DNA from: JAGDZR01 sp049115695 | GTDB taxonomy: Bacteria > Bacteroidota > Bacteroidia > Cytophagales > Cyclobacteriaceae | Assembly (NCBI GenBank): GCA_049115695.1 | Contig: JAGDZR010000006.1 | Coordinates: 124,001 to 188,000, forward strand | Direction of reading: 5' to 3' | DNA length: 64,000 nt | In this document: positions 55,492 through 64,000 of the stretch, one piece after another | Layout of the letters: each line of letters begins with the position of its first letter | Position numbering within the stretch: the stretch's first letter is position 1 | The notes under the pieces: model-generated | What the model was told of the DNA's origin: nothing | Seen by the model: only the letters and a program-made list of their open reading frames with translations | Database searches by the model: none | Position numbers and translations under genes: made by a program

Positions 55492-56616
55492 ATGAAAGGC
55501 AAGAAAACATATTTCGCCGGATTAAATGCCCTAAGATTTATTGCAGCATTCCTGGTTATTTTCAACCACATTCACCAATACAAATTCTGGGCTTCTCAAC
55601 CCAATGCATGGGGCCATACATTAATAGATGGGCTTGGCCATTTGCCAGTCTCCTTCTTTTTTGTTCTCAGTGGCTTTTTGATTACCTACTTGCTGCTTAA
55701 TGAACTTGAGCGAACAGGTCTCATTAATATTCGCTTTTTCTACTGGAAGCGTATTATTCGAATTTGGCCACTCTACTTAATAGTGGCTGCCATTTCACTA
55801 ACCATAATACCATCTCTTCAATCTGACATTTTCCCAAATCTGCCCTTACCAACATCTGCTGGCACCTACTTGGCCATATTCAGTTTCACGCCCAATCTCC
55901 TAAGAATTTCCTTTCCTACATTATTAGGAGCAAATCAGTTATGGTCTGTAGGTGTGGAAGAGCAATTTTATTTATTATGGCCTGTACTCATCTTATTTTT
56001 CCACAGGCGCATGTTTGAGTTTTTAATCACTTTGATAATCATAAAAGTGATTACACAGACAGTCTTTACTTTAATTACAATAGAATCCGATTTTATATTA
56101 GCTGTACTAAAACTTTATACACTTTTCCCAATTGAGCAACTTGGAATTGGTGGTTTGGGTGCATGGCTATGGTCCAGAAAGATGGATAAAATTTTCTCTT
56201 GGTTTGCAAACCCGATATCGGTATTGGCAAGTATTGGAATCGGTTATTACTTTAATCATTTCATTTGGAGCATCGGCATATCTGGCCTGATACAAGGGTT
56301 CATTTTTATGCAAATCATAATATTGGTCATTACATCAACTACAATCAGTAGAGCGTTTGAGGCAAAATGGCTTAGTTATCTCGGAGAAATATCTTATGGT
56401 ATTTACATGTGGCATACGTTGATCATCTTCTTTGCTATGAAATTCCTTTATATGATTGAAGCGCCAGGACATTGGTCGATTTTCATCATAGTGCCTTTGC
56501 TTACTTTGTTGATTGCTCATATTTCATACCAGTTAATTGAATTGAAGCTCTTATTGCTTCGGGATTTATCATTAAGAAAAGTTAAGCTGCCAAACCGCAA
56601 CCATGTTCAGTCTTAA
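55492..56616 (+). CDS. Acyltransferase 3 family membrane O-acyltransferase
   Basis: The 374-residue protein has the family N-terminus LNALRFIAAFLVIFNHIHQY (conserved His26), FFFVLSGFLITYLLLNE (about 55-71), RIIRIWPLYLI and QLWSVGVEEQFYLLWPVLI (about 147-165), with about ten helices. It acylates a sugar of the exopolysaccharide or its precursor. It is the first gene of unit 4 and overlaps the polymerase gene by 14 nt. Confidence 0.92.
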   Translation: MKGKKTYFAGLNALRFIAAFLVIFNHIHQYKFWASQPNAWGHTLIDGLGHLPVSFFFVLSGFLITYLLLNELERTGLINIRFFYWKRIIRIWPLYLIVAAISLTIIPSLQSDIFPNLPLPTSAGTYLAIFSFTPNLLRISFPTLLGANQLWSVGVEEQFYLLWPVLILFFHRRMFEFLITLIIIKVITQTVFTLITIESDFILAVLKLYTLFPIEQLGIGGLGAWLWSRKMDKIFSWFANPISVLASIGIGYYFNHFIWSIGISGLIQGFIFMQIIILVITSTTISRAFEAKWLSYLGEISYGIYMWHTLIIFFAMKFLYMIEAPGHWSIFIIVPLLTLLIAHISYQLIELKLLLLRDLSLRKVKLPNRNHVQS

Positions 56617-58012
56617 TTTTCACAACACTTTATTCAGTGTTTCTCTGATTTTAACATCATTTCTGATGGCTTGGATAATTAGCGTCCTCGGAGAAAAATC
56701 AGCACTTATTCTGTTGATTGTGCCTGTGATAGTTCCAATTGTTGCTATTATGTTCAAACGGTTGGATCTTATTCTTTATTCAGCCATATCGATGGGGTTC
56801 TTTACATCAATGATGTCTAGATACATACCAGGCATTCCTTTTGGCTTAAGTATTGATGGGCTTTTGGCTCTAACCATAATAGCATGTATTTTTCATAACG
56901 GTGTAAAATGGAAATCCAAATACCTTTACAATGGTCTAACAGCCGCCTTACTATTCTGGCTAGTATTTACGGTGTTTATGCTCGCCAACCCTTCTGCCAC
57001 AAAACCCATAGCCTGGTTTTATGCAAATCGTGGGCTTTCATTCTACCCCTTCCTATTCGCGATATTAACGTTGTACGTCTTAAAACAACCCTATCACTTA
57101 AAATACTTCTTAATATTATGGGCATCTTTTGCTGTTTTAGGCACATTCTGGGGTATTAAACAACAATTTCTGGGTTTAAGCCAAGCAGAGCAATATTGGC
57201 TTAACTCAGGAGCAGCCAGTACACATATAATTTTTGGAAAACTTCGTATTTTTTCTTTCTTCAGTGATTGTGCTCAATTTGCGGCAAATCAGGCGCATAC
57301 GTCTTTAGTATTTGGTATACTTGGCGTGTATCCAGGTAAGATCAAATATCGCTGGATTTATCTAGTGATATCATTTCTTAGTCTTTATGGAATGATCATT
57401 ACCGGCACAAGAGGAGTCCTGGCAATTTTAGCCATAGGTGGATTAACGTTCTTGCTATTCACTAAAAACTTCAGAATTGTCATCATAGGTTCGATAGTCG
57501 CTTTTACGCTATTTGGCATCTTAAAGTACACCTATGTGGGACAATCAAACTATGAAATACAGCGTATAAGATCAGCCTTGGATTTTAATGATCCTTCTTT
57601 CCAAGTGAGACAAGAGCGGATTCAAAGATTGAAGTCGTACCTGTCTGACAAACCGTTAGGTGGAGGGATTGGCAGTGCCGGTTATTGGGGTAAGCGTTTT
57701 AGTCCAGGTAGTTTTCTTGGAGAAATTGGTACCGACGGCCATTATACTCGAGTTTGGATGGAAACCGGTCGAATTGGACTTACCCTATATTTAACAATGA
57801 TCTGGATCATCATGATTTACCTAGGCAAAAGGCTTTGGAAGATGAAGCATACATTCCAAAAACAAATTCTCATTGCTCTCTATGCAGGCTTTATCGGGTT
57901 GATTGTCGCAAGCTACACCAATGGGCTTATGGTGCAGAACCCAACAGGATCGTTACTGTTTATAAGTCTTGGAATGCTATATAATTTTAGTAAGAAGACT
58001 ATAAGGTCTTGA
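56603..58012 (+). CDS. Wzy/O-antigen ligase-like polymerase
   Basis: The 469-residue protein has about 12 helices, the Wzy_C-type ITGTRGVLAILAIGGLTFL (about 271-289) and a large periplasmic loop (about 310-385, with PLGGGIGSAGYWGKR). It would polymerise repeat units. It ends the cluster and overlaps the 3' end of the converging LytTR gene by 14 nt. Confidence 0.88.
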   Translation: MFSLNFHNTLFSVSLILTSFLMAWIISVLGEKSALILLIVPVIVPIVAIMFKRLDLILYSAISMGFFTSMMSRYIPGIPFGLSIDGLLALTIIACIFHNGVKWKSKYLYNGLTAALLFWLVFTVFMLANPSATKPIAWFYANRGLSFYPFLFAILTLYVLKQPYHLKYFLILWASFAVLGTFWGIKQQFLGLSQAEQYWLNSGAASTHIIFGKLRIFSFFSDCAQFAANQAHTSLVFGILGVYPGKIKYRWIYLVISFLSLYGMIITGTRGVLAILAIGGLTFLLFTKNFRIVIIGSIVAFTLFGILKYTYVGQSNYEIQRIRSALDFNDPSFQVRQERIQRLKSYLSDKPLGGGIGSAGYWGKRFSPGSFLGEIGTDGHYTRVWMETGRIGLTLYLTMIWIIMIYLGKRLWKMKHTFQKQILIALYAGFIGLIVASYTNGLMVQNPTGSLLFISLGMLYNFSKKTIRS

Positions 58013-58682
58013 TTTTATTCATCAATATCTTTCTATGAACTCGGCTGATTGGAATTACTTTATCTTTAATAACCAGATTCGTATCCTCAATATCGACCAC
58101 TTTAGAAAGATTAATAACATATGATCTGTGAACCTTCAAGAAATTGTCATTTGTAATTTTCGCGTCGATATTCTTGATCGTTGAATGTACAATGTACCGT
58201 TTTCCGTCATCGGTGTAAAATGTTACATAATCGCCCAATGACTCAATGTATAATACTTGCTGAAGCTCAATACGGACAAAACGACCATCTACCCTGACAA
58301 AAAGATTGTTCTGTTCTTGAGCTTTTACGTTATCATTAAGCTCTCTTGCTCGATCCACAGCTTTTAACAATCTTGGTAATTCAACAGGTTTTGGTATAAA
58401 ATCCGTAACCTGATACTCAAAGGCCTCAACAGCATATTGGGCGTGTCCAGTTGTAAAAATAATTTGAGGTAAATCATCCACACTTTTTACCAATTCCAAT
58501 CCAGATAAGTCCGGCATTTCGATATCTAAAAATATTAGATCAGTATCTTCATTTTGCAACCAATTAACCGCGTCAATACCGTTACTAAATGTTGATAGCA
58601 AATCCAATCCATCTATTTTTTCAATCAACATCTCCAGTGATCTGCGAGACATTTCATCATCTTCGACTATGACACAATTCAT
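57999..58682 (-). CDS. LytTR-family response regulator
   Basis: The 227-residue protein has a receiver domain (Glu7/Asp8/Asp9, phospho-acceptor Asp53 in FLDIEMP, Thr77/Thr78 in FTTGH, Lys98 in IPKP) and a C-terminal LytTR DNA-binding domain (about 127-227) with ILYIES-like VLYIESLGDYV and FLKVHRSYVINL. LytTR proteins bind two direct repeats spaced by two helical turns, the arrangement seen at the five sites here. It overlaps the kinase gene by 4 nt. Confidence 0.94.
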   Translation of the reverse strand: MNCVIVEDDEMSRRSLEMLIEKIDGLDLLSTFSNGIDAVNWLQNEDTDLIFLDIEMPDLSGLELVKSVDDLPQIIFTTGHAQYAVEAFEYQVTDFIPKPVELPRLLKAVDRARELNDNVKAQEQNNLFVRVDGRFVRIELQQVLYIESLGDYVTFYTDDGKRYIVHSTIKNIDAKITNDNFLKVHRSYVINLSKVVDIEDTNLVIKDKVIPISRVHRKILMNKIKTL

Positions 58683-61177
58683 GCCTTAATATAATCAGAC
58701 AATCGGATTAATTCATGCTTTATTAATAGCCTTCCCTCAATAACTTTCGGGCTTAGATCCTCAAATAACTCATTTAATTCGCTGATCAACTCCGGTTCTT
58801 CTCTTATTGCTTCAATCCTAATCAGTTCTTGAGCAATATCGCTGAGACCTACCATTTGAAAATTGGATTTAAGTTTATGGGCAAGAGCACCTACCTCCTC
58901 CCATTTTTCATTTTTCAACAGTTCCTCGAATTTGGCAAATTCTTCCCCAATTACCTTGAGAAATATTTCGAACATCAATTTCGCGCGTTCTAGATCATTT
59001 TGATACAATAAGTTCAAATATGATTGATCCAGCTGTTTGGAAAAAACAAAAGATGGTTCATCTTGTTGTGCTAACTTCGTCATCAATCCAAAGCTTGCTA
59101 ATGCTTCTCCTAACTCTGATGGTGTAAAGGGCTTGGTGAGATGAAAATTCATTCCAGCTTGTAAAGCCTTCTCTTTTTCATCTACCAAAGCGGAGGCCGT
59201 CAAGGCAATAATTGGTTTTAGATGATTAATATTGGCAGAATCAGACCTAAGGCGGATGGTTGTATCATACCCATCCATATTTGGCATTCTAATATCCATT
59301 AGAATCAAATCATAGTCATTGTTTGATAACATTTCGAGTGCCTCTACTCCATCATTGGACTTATCATGGTCAATTCCCCATCTATCAAGTATGCCTTCCA
59401 AATATTGTTGATTGATTACATTGTCTTCAACGATCAGGATCCTACATTTATCTTTTCCTGCAAATTTCATTTTTAATCTGCGAGTCCTGAACTCAGGTGC
59501 TTTTTTCAGCCACAAATTGAATGTAAATTTGCTCCCCTTTCCAATCTTACTGTCAACACTTATTTTTCCTCCATACCGTTGAACTAATATTTTCACAATG
59601 CTAAGTCCCAGACCGGTACCACCATATTTTATTTTGGTATCATAATCAGCTTGCTTGAATGACTCGAATATTGCATCTATTCTGTCGGGTGGAATTCCAA
59701 TACCTGAATCTGTAACTGAAAATTCAATATTTAACTTTTTGCCTTTTTCTCCAATTATTTCACCCCCGATTATTATGTGTCCATTGCTCGTAAATTTGGA
59801 TGCATTTCCAAGGAGATTTAAAAATATTTGATTGATCACCGTTGGATCTGCAATTACTCGCAAATTTTTTGCGCCTTCAAGTCTGTTGATATAATTAACA
59901 TCTTGACCATGTTGATGAAAGACTCCTATTTGAATCAATCCATTGACTACATCTGCAATGTCAATTTCTTCCTCAATCAATTCAAGTTTACCACTCTCAA
60001 TTTTAGAAATATCAAGAATACTTGAAATCAATCCTTTTAGAATATCCGATGCGTACTTTATATTGTTCAAATATTTGAGTTGGTCATCAGATGGATCTGT
60101 GTCGTATAATAGATTTGTGATGCCGATAATCGCGTTCAAAGGGTTTCTGATTTCATGGCTCATATTGGCCAAAAATTGTTGTTCAGCTTTACGTGCATCA
60201 TCTGCCTGCAACTTGGCTTCTTTTAAATCCTCCTCAAGCTTTTTCCGATGAGTAATATCATAGTGGATTCCAATAGAGCCATTAATCTGACCATTTTGAT
60301 CATAGAGAGGTGCTCCACTTATTAGCACCCAAATAACTTCTCCATTCCTCCGACGCATTTGAACCTCATATATGCTTTGTTTACCTGCCATTCTCAGCTC
60401 ATCTTGTCTATTCAGCTCGGAATGATAATCTTCAACAAGAAAAACTTCTCTAGCATCCTTTCCAATTAAATCGGCTTCTTCATACCCTACCATATCACAG
60501 AAAGATTGATAAGCTCTTTGAATTCTGTGACTTTGATCTACCTCCAAAAGCCCTAGTTCCATATTTTCGATGATCCCTCTATATTTCTCCTCAGAAATTC
60601 TAATGCTTTTTTGTGCCGTTCGAATGGCTGTAACGTCGTTAACCTGCCATAATTGTCCTATAAATTTATTAGCAGCATGTATAGGTATGAAATCACAATC
60701 CAGTATTGTGCCATCATTCATTATCATCTCTTGATGATGAACGGATGAGTTATTGTTTAAGCAGTGGTCAATCGTATCTGTAAATTGTTCAGGGTTTTTA
60801 AAAAGGTGTTTTACTAACTCCGCAGATTCACGTTGATCCTCTCCAAGTACCAGTTCTTTAGAAATGTTAAATTTAAAAACTCGTCGGAATTCTTCATTGA
60901 CTAAAACGATTTTACCATTCGCATCATTAAGCAGTAAACCAGCATGAAGGTTTTCGATTAGGGCATTGAGCGTCTGAGTTCGGTGTTCTATTCGCTCTCC
61001 CAACTCGCTATTGAGAGATTTCAAGTTTTGATTTACCTCAAACAGTTCAAGAGATTTCGTTTCTAAAAGTTTTTCGGCTTCCTTACGAGCACGCCGCTCT
61101 CTAACTAACCTTCTCTGAAGAAGATTAATTTCTTGTTTAAGCGCCTCGCTTGATAACAAATCTGACGACTTCTCCAT
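58679..61177 (-). CDS. Hybrid histidine kinase: coiled coil, 2 PAS, HisKA, HATPase, REC, Hpt
   Basis: The 832-residue protein has a coiled coil (about 10-60), PAS domains (about 70-190 and 195-312), HisKA with phospho-acceptor His341 in NMSHEIRNP, HATPase with N box Asn458, DSGIGIP (490-496) and GGTGLGLS (519-526), a receiver with Asp628 in LMDIRMP and Lys682, and an Hpt domain with His767 in ALAHKLKSN. No membrane helix is seen, so it is cytoplasmic. Its start overlaps the H-NOX gene by 41 nt, the arrangement of H-NOX-associated kinases. Confidence 0.94.
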   Translation of the reverse strand: MEKSSDLLSSEALKQEINLLQRRLVRERRARKEAEKLLETKSLELFEVNQNLKSLNSELGERIEHRTQTLNALIENLHAGLLLNDANGKIVLVNEEFRRVFKFNISKELVLGEDQRESAELVKHLFKNPEQFTDTIDHCLNNNSSVHHQEMIMNDGTILDCDFIPIHAANKFIGQLWQVNDVTAIRTAQKSIRISEEKYRGIIENMELGLLEVDQSHRIQRAYQSFCDMVGYEEADLIGKDAREVFLVEDYHSELNRQDELRMAGKQSIYEVQMRRRNGEVIWVLISGAPLYDQNGQINGSIGIHYDITHRKKLEEDLKEAKLQADDARKAEQQFLANMSHEIRNPLNAIIGITNLLYDTDPSDDQLKYLNNIKYASDILKGLISSILDISKIESGKLELIEEEIDIADVVNGLIQIGVFHQHGQDVNYINRLEGAKNLRVIADPTVINQIFLNLLGNASKFTSNGHIIIGGEIIGEKGKKLNIEFSVTDSGIGIPPDRIDAIFESFKQADYDTKIKYGGTGLGLSIVKILVQRYGGKISVDSKIGKGSKFTFNLWLKKAPEFRTRRLKMKFAGKDKCRILIVEDNVINQQYLEGILDRWGIDHDKSNDGVEALEMLSNNDYDLILMDIRMPNMDGYDTTIRLRSDSANINHLKPIIALTASALVDEKEKALQAGMNFHLTKPFTPSELGEALASFGLMTKLAQQDEPSFVFSKQLDQSYLNLLYQNDLERAKLMFEIFLKVIGEEFAKFEELLKNEKWEEVGALAHKLKSNFQMVGLSDIAQELIRIEAIREEPELISELNELFEDLSPKVIEGRLLIKHELIRLSDYIKA

Positions 61178-61679
61178 CGGGATCTAATTTTTGAGATTGA
61201 ATGATTCCTTGTTCATCAAAATGTTCCATACAAGCTTCTATTAATCCAAGGGCAAAATCACTCATTTTCCTTGAGGATCGATAGACTAAAATCATACTTC
61301 TATCATTCATTTTTTCTACTTCAAATCTAGGTAATTCAGCATCTGGATAAAGCTTTCTTACATCTGGATGAATTTTGCTCTCAAGTGTAGAAAATATCTC
61401 AAAAGAGGACTCAACCCCTTCAAAAAACTGCCTATACCCGTCAAGAAACACCTTAAAAAGGTGATGACCGAAAAGCCTCAAAAGCTCAGAATGAGATTTT
61501 TTAGTGATCCGACTGCTTTCAACCAAAAGTGAAACCATTTCGGTAAATGGATAAGATCCAACTGATGTATATGATCCGTCTGTGCTTAAATCGGCGGATT
61601 CAATAATGCTATCAACTTGCTTATAACCATAACTATTTTCTATAAATTGGAGAAACTCGGCAAATACAATTCCTTTCAT
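61137..61679 (-). CDS. H-NOX (heme nitric oxide/oxygen binding) sensor protein
   Basis: The 180-residue protein starts MKGIVFAEFLQFIE and has the heme ligand His104 in KIHPDVRKLYPDAELPRF and the propionate-binding YxSxR motif YRSSR (133-137). The residue that is the distal Tyr in O2-binding H-NOX proteins (five after the Arg) is Phe142, which fits an NO-selective sensor. Such proteins regulate a partner histidine kinase, here the overlapping hybrid kinase. Confidence 0.95.
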   Translation of the reverse strand: MKGIVFAEFLQFIENSYGYKQVDSIIESADLSTDGSYTSVGSYPFTEMVSLLVESSRITKKSHSELLRLFGHHLFKVFLDGYRQFFEGVESSFEIFSTLESKIHPDVRKLYPDAELPRFEVEKMNDRSMILVYRSSRKMSDFALGLIEACMEHFDEQGIIQSQKLDPDGEVVRFVIKRGA

Positions 61680-61719
61680 GGTTCAAACTACCTACTTTAC
61701 TGAATATTCATTACAAATA

Positions 61720-61752
61720 TTCGATTTTTGGTCATAATCTATAGATTTTTGG
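61720..61752 (-). promoter_or_regulatory. 21-bp-period direct repeat, site 5 (candidate LytTR operator, H-NOX operon)
   Basis: On the minus strand CCAAAAATCTAT (61752-61741) and CCAAAAATCGAA (61731-61720) are 21 bp apart. TAGTTTGA (61690-61683) follows after exactly 29 bp and ends 3 nt before the H-NOX ATG at 61679. The orientation points to the sensor operon, so it would be autoregulated; an effect on the plus gene at 61774 is possible. Confidence 0.73.
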
Positions 61753-61773
61753 AGTTGTAAATCCACGGCACTT

Positions 61774-62361
61774 ATGCTCTTTCAGGAAAAAACTTTAGCT
61801 GGTATAAAAGAGGGCGAAATATCGCTTGCTTTTAGGGTTTGGAAAAAACCGGATGTGATCAAAGGCACATTGATCCATACGTCAATTGGTTTGGTCCAAA
61901 TTACAAGCATAGAGCCAACGGAGTTGTCGCTGATTATGGAGTTTGAAGCGTTTGATGCTGGCTTTCAATCTCTTCCAGAATTAATTGCCATGCTTTCCAG
62001 CATCAAGGAGGGTACCATTTACAAAATCGGCGTAAAGTACCACTCTCCTGATCCAAGGGATGAGCTTCGCATTAAAACTGCCATATCAGAGGAGGAATTT
62101 ATCGAAATCAAGCGTGTTCTGGATAAGTTAGATCAGTCAGGCAATGATGGTCCCTGGACCGAGGATGTATTAACCTTGATTAAGAAATATCCAGAAAGAG
62201 CTGCAGCAGACATTGCTTCAGACATGAACAAACCCAAGGACTGGCTCAAGCAACAAGTTCGAAAACTCAAAAACATGGGTTTGACCGAAAGCAAAGCTGT
62301 AGGATATACTCTATCTCCCAGAGGATTGGTCGTTTTTACGCATTTATTCCTTTCAAAATAG
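61774..62361 (+). CDS. ASCH/PUA-like and winged-helix protein
   Basis: The 195-residue protein has an N-terminal beta-rich part (LFQEKTLAGIKEGEISLAFRVWKKPDVIKGTLI, about 1-105) resembling an ASCH/PUA-like RNA-binding fold, and a C-terminal winged helix (about 125-195: LTLIKKYPERAAADIASDM, WLKQQVRKLKNMGLTES, YTLSPRG). The function is unknown. It diverges from the H-NOX operon across site 5. Confidence 0.6.
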   Translation: MLFQEKTLAGIKEGEISLAFRVWKKPDVIKGTLIHTSIGLVQITSIEPTELSLIMEFEAFDAGFQSLPELIAMLSSIKEGTIYKIGVKYHSPDPRDELRIKTAISEEEFIEIKRVLDKLDQSGNDGPWTEDVLTLIKKYPERAAADIASDMNKPKDWLKQQVRKLKNMGLTESKAVGYTLSPRGLVVFTHLFLSK

Positions 62362-62434
62362 CCCTAAACAAGCTAAAAAAGGAACTCTACTTTCAAGAAG
62401 CTTGTTAGATTAGCTCTTCACTCCTTAAAATACT

Positions 62435-63421
62435 ATGTATACCAAACGAAAGTACGGATTTTGGATGACGATGAATTGGTCCAAAATGCCATTCATTTAC
62501 GGACTTATCTACTCCCTCATTATTTTCACTGTCCATCACTTTTTCGAGCTACCCATCAATATTCCATGGCAGCCCATCAGTGTGATTGGTATTGCGGTAG
62601 CATTTTACCTGGGTTTCAAAAACAACAGTGCCTATGATCGGACCTGGGAAGCTCGCAAAATATGGGGTGGAATTGTGAACAATAGTCGATCATTCGGAGC
62701 AGCCATTGTAAGCTTCGTGAATGGTGATAATGCAAATTCTGTCCGAAAGGAACTGGTTTACAGACATGTTGCATGGCTCACAGCACTAAGGTTTCAGCTA
62801 CGTCTCAGCAAAGAATGGGAACATACCGAGAATAGAGTGAAGGGTCTCTATGCGCCGAATGTTTGTGAAGATTACAATCAAAAACTAGACAAGGAACTAA
62901 TTCAGTACCTCCCAAAGGAAGAGTTGGATGGCTATGAAAATAAAAGCAATAGGGCCACCCAAATCTTAAAAACACAATCAGTCAGACTGCAGGAACTGAG
63001 AGACAAATCATACTTCGAGGATTTTCGACACATGGAATTCTATCAACTCATTCGTGGGTTTTATGACGATCAGGGAAAGGCCGAGCGGATTAAAACGTTT
63101 CCATTTCCAAGACAATATGCATCAGTGGCTATCTGGCTCACATTACTGTTTGCCATTTTTGTTCCATTTGGCATGTTGGATATTTTCAGCAACAACTCTA
63201 TTGGTGGGCAGCTAGTGAGTTCCGTGATTTCAGCACTGGTAATTTGGATGTTCTTTCTGATGGAAAAAATTGGGGATTACTCAGAAAATCCATTCGAGGG
63301 GACTTACAATGACGTTCCCATTACATCCATCTCCAGAATCATTGAGATCGACATGCGTGAAATGATCAATGATGACAATATTCCGCCAGCTTATACTCCT
63401 GAAAATGGGTTTTTGCTCTAA
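62435..63421 (+). CDS. Bestrophin family ion channel protein
   Basis: The 328-residue protein has the bestrophin family pattern: KMPFIYGLIYSLIIFTVHHF (TM1), PISVIGIAVAFYLGFKNNSAYDRTWEARKIWGG (about 47-79) and C-terminal helices (about 228-270) followed by GDYSENPFEGTYNDVPI. Bacterial bestrophins form pentameric channels for ions. It is directly followed by the GNAT gene. Confidence 0.92.
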   Translation: MYTKRKYGFWMTMNWSKMPFIYGLIYSLIIFTVHHFFELPINIPWQPISVIGIAVAFYLGFKNNSAYDRTWEARKIWGGIVNNSRSFGAAIVSFVNGDNANSVRKELVYRHVAWLTALRFQLRLSKEWEHTENRVKGLYAPNVCEDYNQKLDKELIQYLPKEELDGYENKSNRATQILKTQSVRLQELRDKSYFEDFRHMEFYQLIRGFYDDQGKAERIKTFPFPRQYASVAIWLTLLFAIFVPFGMLDIFSNNSIGGQLVSSVISALVIWMFFLMEKIGDYSENPFEGTYNDVPITSISRIIEIDMREMINDDNIPPAYTPENGFLL

Positions 63422-63835
63422 ATGATTGAGATCAAAGAGATTTCAGCCGAGGAGACCTGGCCACTCAGACACAAAGTGATGTGGCCAGATCAATCCTTTG
63501 AATTTGTAAAAGTTGAAAATGACCATGAGGGAAAGCATTTTGGACTTTTTATGAATACTCAGCTCACGAGCATCGTTTCGCTTTTTCATGCTGATCAAAG
63601 CTATCAATTCAGAAAACTTGCTACGGCAATTGAGCAACAAGGAAATGGATTTGGCTCAAAACTCCTCAACCATCTCTTCGAATATGCGCAAGGAGAAAAG
63701 GTTCCTCGCATATGGTGCAATGCCCGAGCAGATAAAATTGCTTTTTATAAGCGTTTTGGAATGACTGAAACGGACAAAAGATTTGTTAAAGCAGGGATTG
63801 ATTTCGTGATAATGGAACGAATATTTCATTTATAA
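63422..63835 (+). CDS. GNAT-family N-acetyltransferase
   Basis: The 137-residue protein has the GNAT fold: FRKLATAIEQQGNGFGSKLLNHLFEYA carries the acetyl-CoA motif (Q-x-x-G-x-G-like QQGNGFG, about 71-77), and IWCNARADKIAFYKRFGMTET near the end is typical. The ATG follows the bestrophin stop codon directly. The substrate is unknown. Confidence 0.9.
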   Translation: MIEIKEISAEETWPLRHKVMWPDQSFEFVKVENDHEGKHFGLFMNTQLTSIVSLFHADQSYQFRKLATAIEQQGNGFGSKLLNHLFEYAQGEKVPRIWCNARADKIAFYKRFGMTETDKRFVKAGIDFVIMERIFHL

Positions 63836-63850
63836 AATCAACCCCACAAG

Positions 63851-64000
63851 CTAAAACCGATAATTCATTACCACGTTGTGGTTGCTCATTTCTACTTTAT
63901 GCAATATAAAATTGGGGTTATCATATGTTTCACCCAATGAACGTTTATGCGATAACAAGTATTCTACCACAAGCCCTTTTAGTGGACCGGAAAGATGATA
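63851..64000 (-). CDS. C-terminal end of an outer-membrane barrel protein (cut by window edge)
   Basis: A minus-strand frame enters from the right edge and stops at TAG 63853-63851. The 49 visible residues (GPLKGLVVEYLLSHKRS, then FILHKVEMSNHNVVMNYRF) look like the last three strands of a beta barrel with the terminal Phe required by the Bam machinery. GPLKGL is reminiscent of OprD-type porins, but too little is seen to name the family. Confidence 0.6.
   Translation of the reverse strand, partial: YHLSGPLKGLVVEYLLSHKRSLGETYDNPNFILHKVEMSNHNVVMNYRF

Noticed and set aside
62367..62406. Inverted repeat AACAAGCT/AGCTTGTT as terminator
   Set aside because: The 8-bp arms are AT-rich, the loop is 24 nt and no T-run follows.

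Overview
The window is a 64-kb piece of a Bacteroidota chromosome, most likely a marine member of the Cytophagales. The evidence is a moderate A+T composition, Bacteroidota -7 promoter boxes (TAnnTTTG), a PorE-like TPR/PD40/CRD/OmpA protein, an LruC-domain lipoprotein, a DUF1761 protein, a BT0820-like HAD protein and four sulfotransferases linked to surface polysaccharide genes. I cannot name the species from sequence alone.

Layout. (1) 1-8272, minus strand: a Wzx/Wzy-type polysaccharide operon with wza-like lipoprotein, BY-kinase/co-polymerase with a (Tyr-Gly)10 tail, hexapeptide acyltransferase, flippase, sulfotransferase, acyltransferase 3 and a Wzy-like polymerase cut by the left edge. 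(2) 8273-13621: a poorly coding, repeat-rich tract holding four consecutive type II toxin-antitoxin modules; two of the four toxin genes carry a single in-frame TAA. (3) 13622-30161: mostly housekeeping and transport genes (PorE-like protein, HAD, PcrA/UvrD helicase, FAN1-like nuclease, MsrB, SLC13 transporter, NhaC, RNase D-like exonuclease, YigZ), plus a REP-associated tyrosine transposase (RAYT) between its own palindromic repeats. (4) 30262-34917: a small surface-glycan group (FemAB/GNAT-like protein, GT4, sulfotransferase, methyltransferase, GT2). (5) 35077-41050: aldo/keto reductase, PadR regulator with FtsX-type permease, DbpA-like helicase and a small unknown protein. (6) 41205-58012, plus strand: a second, sulfated exopolysaccharide cluster. 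(7) 57999-61679, minus strand: an H-NOX heme sensor, a hybrid histidine kinase with Hpt domain and a LytTR response regulator, converging on that cluster. (8) 61774-64000: an ASCH-like/winged-helix protein, bestrophin, GNAT and the end of an outer-membrane barrel protein.

The main discovery is regulatory. Cluster (6) has three internal gaps between gene blocks. Each of those gaps, the gap before its first gene, and the promoter region of the H-NOX operon carry a 12-bp direct repeat (consensus CCAAAAATCGAA) with an exact 21-bp period, the arrangement LytTR regulators bind. A TAnnTT-type -7 box lies exactly 29 bp downstream in four of the five (the fifth is weak), and no TTG was found at the -33 position in the three promoters where I checked it. 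The H-NOX has the proximal histidine and the YxSxR heme motif but Phe in place of the distal Tyr of O2-binding members, which fits a nitric oxide sensor. I infer a circuit H-NOX -> hybrid kinase -> Hpt -> LytTR regulator -> four exopolysaccharide transcription units plus its own operon.

The exopolysaccharide cluster is itself unusual. It starts with a stand-alone receiver protein followed by an initiating sugar transferase fused to a degenerate receiver. It has no Wza, but a half-length TolC-like protein beside a Wzc paralogue whose kinase site is degenerate, and it contains an LruC/DUF4114 lipoprotein that could be a matrix protein.
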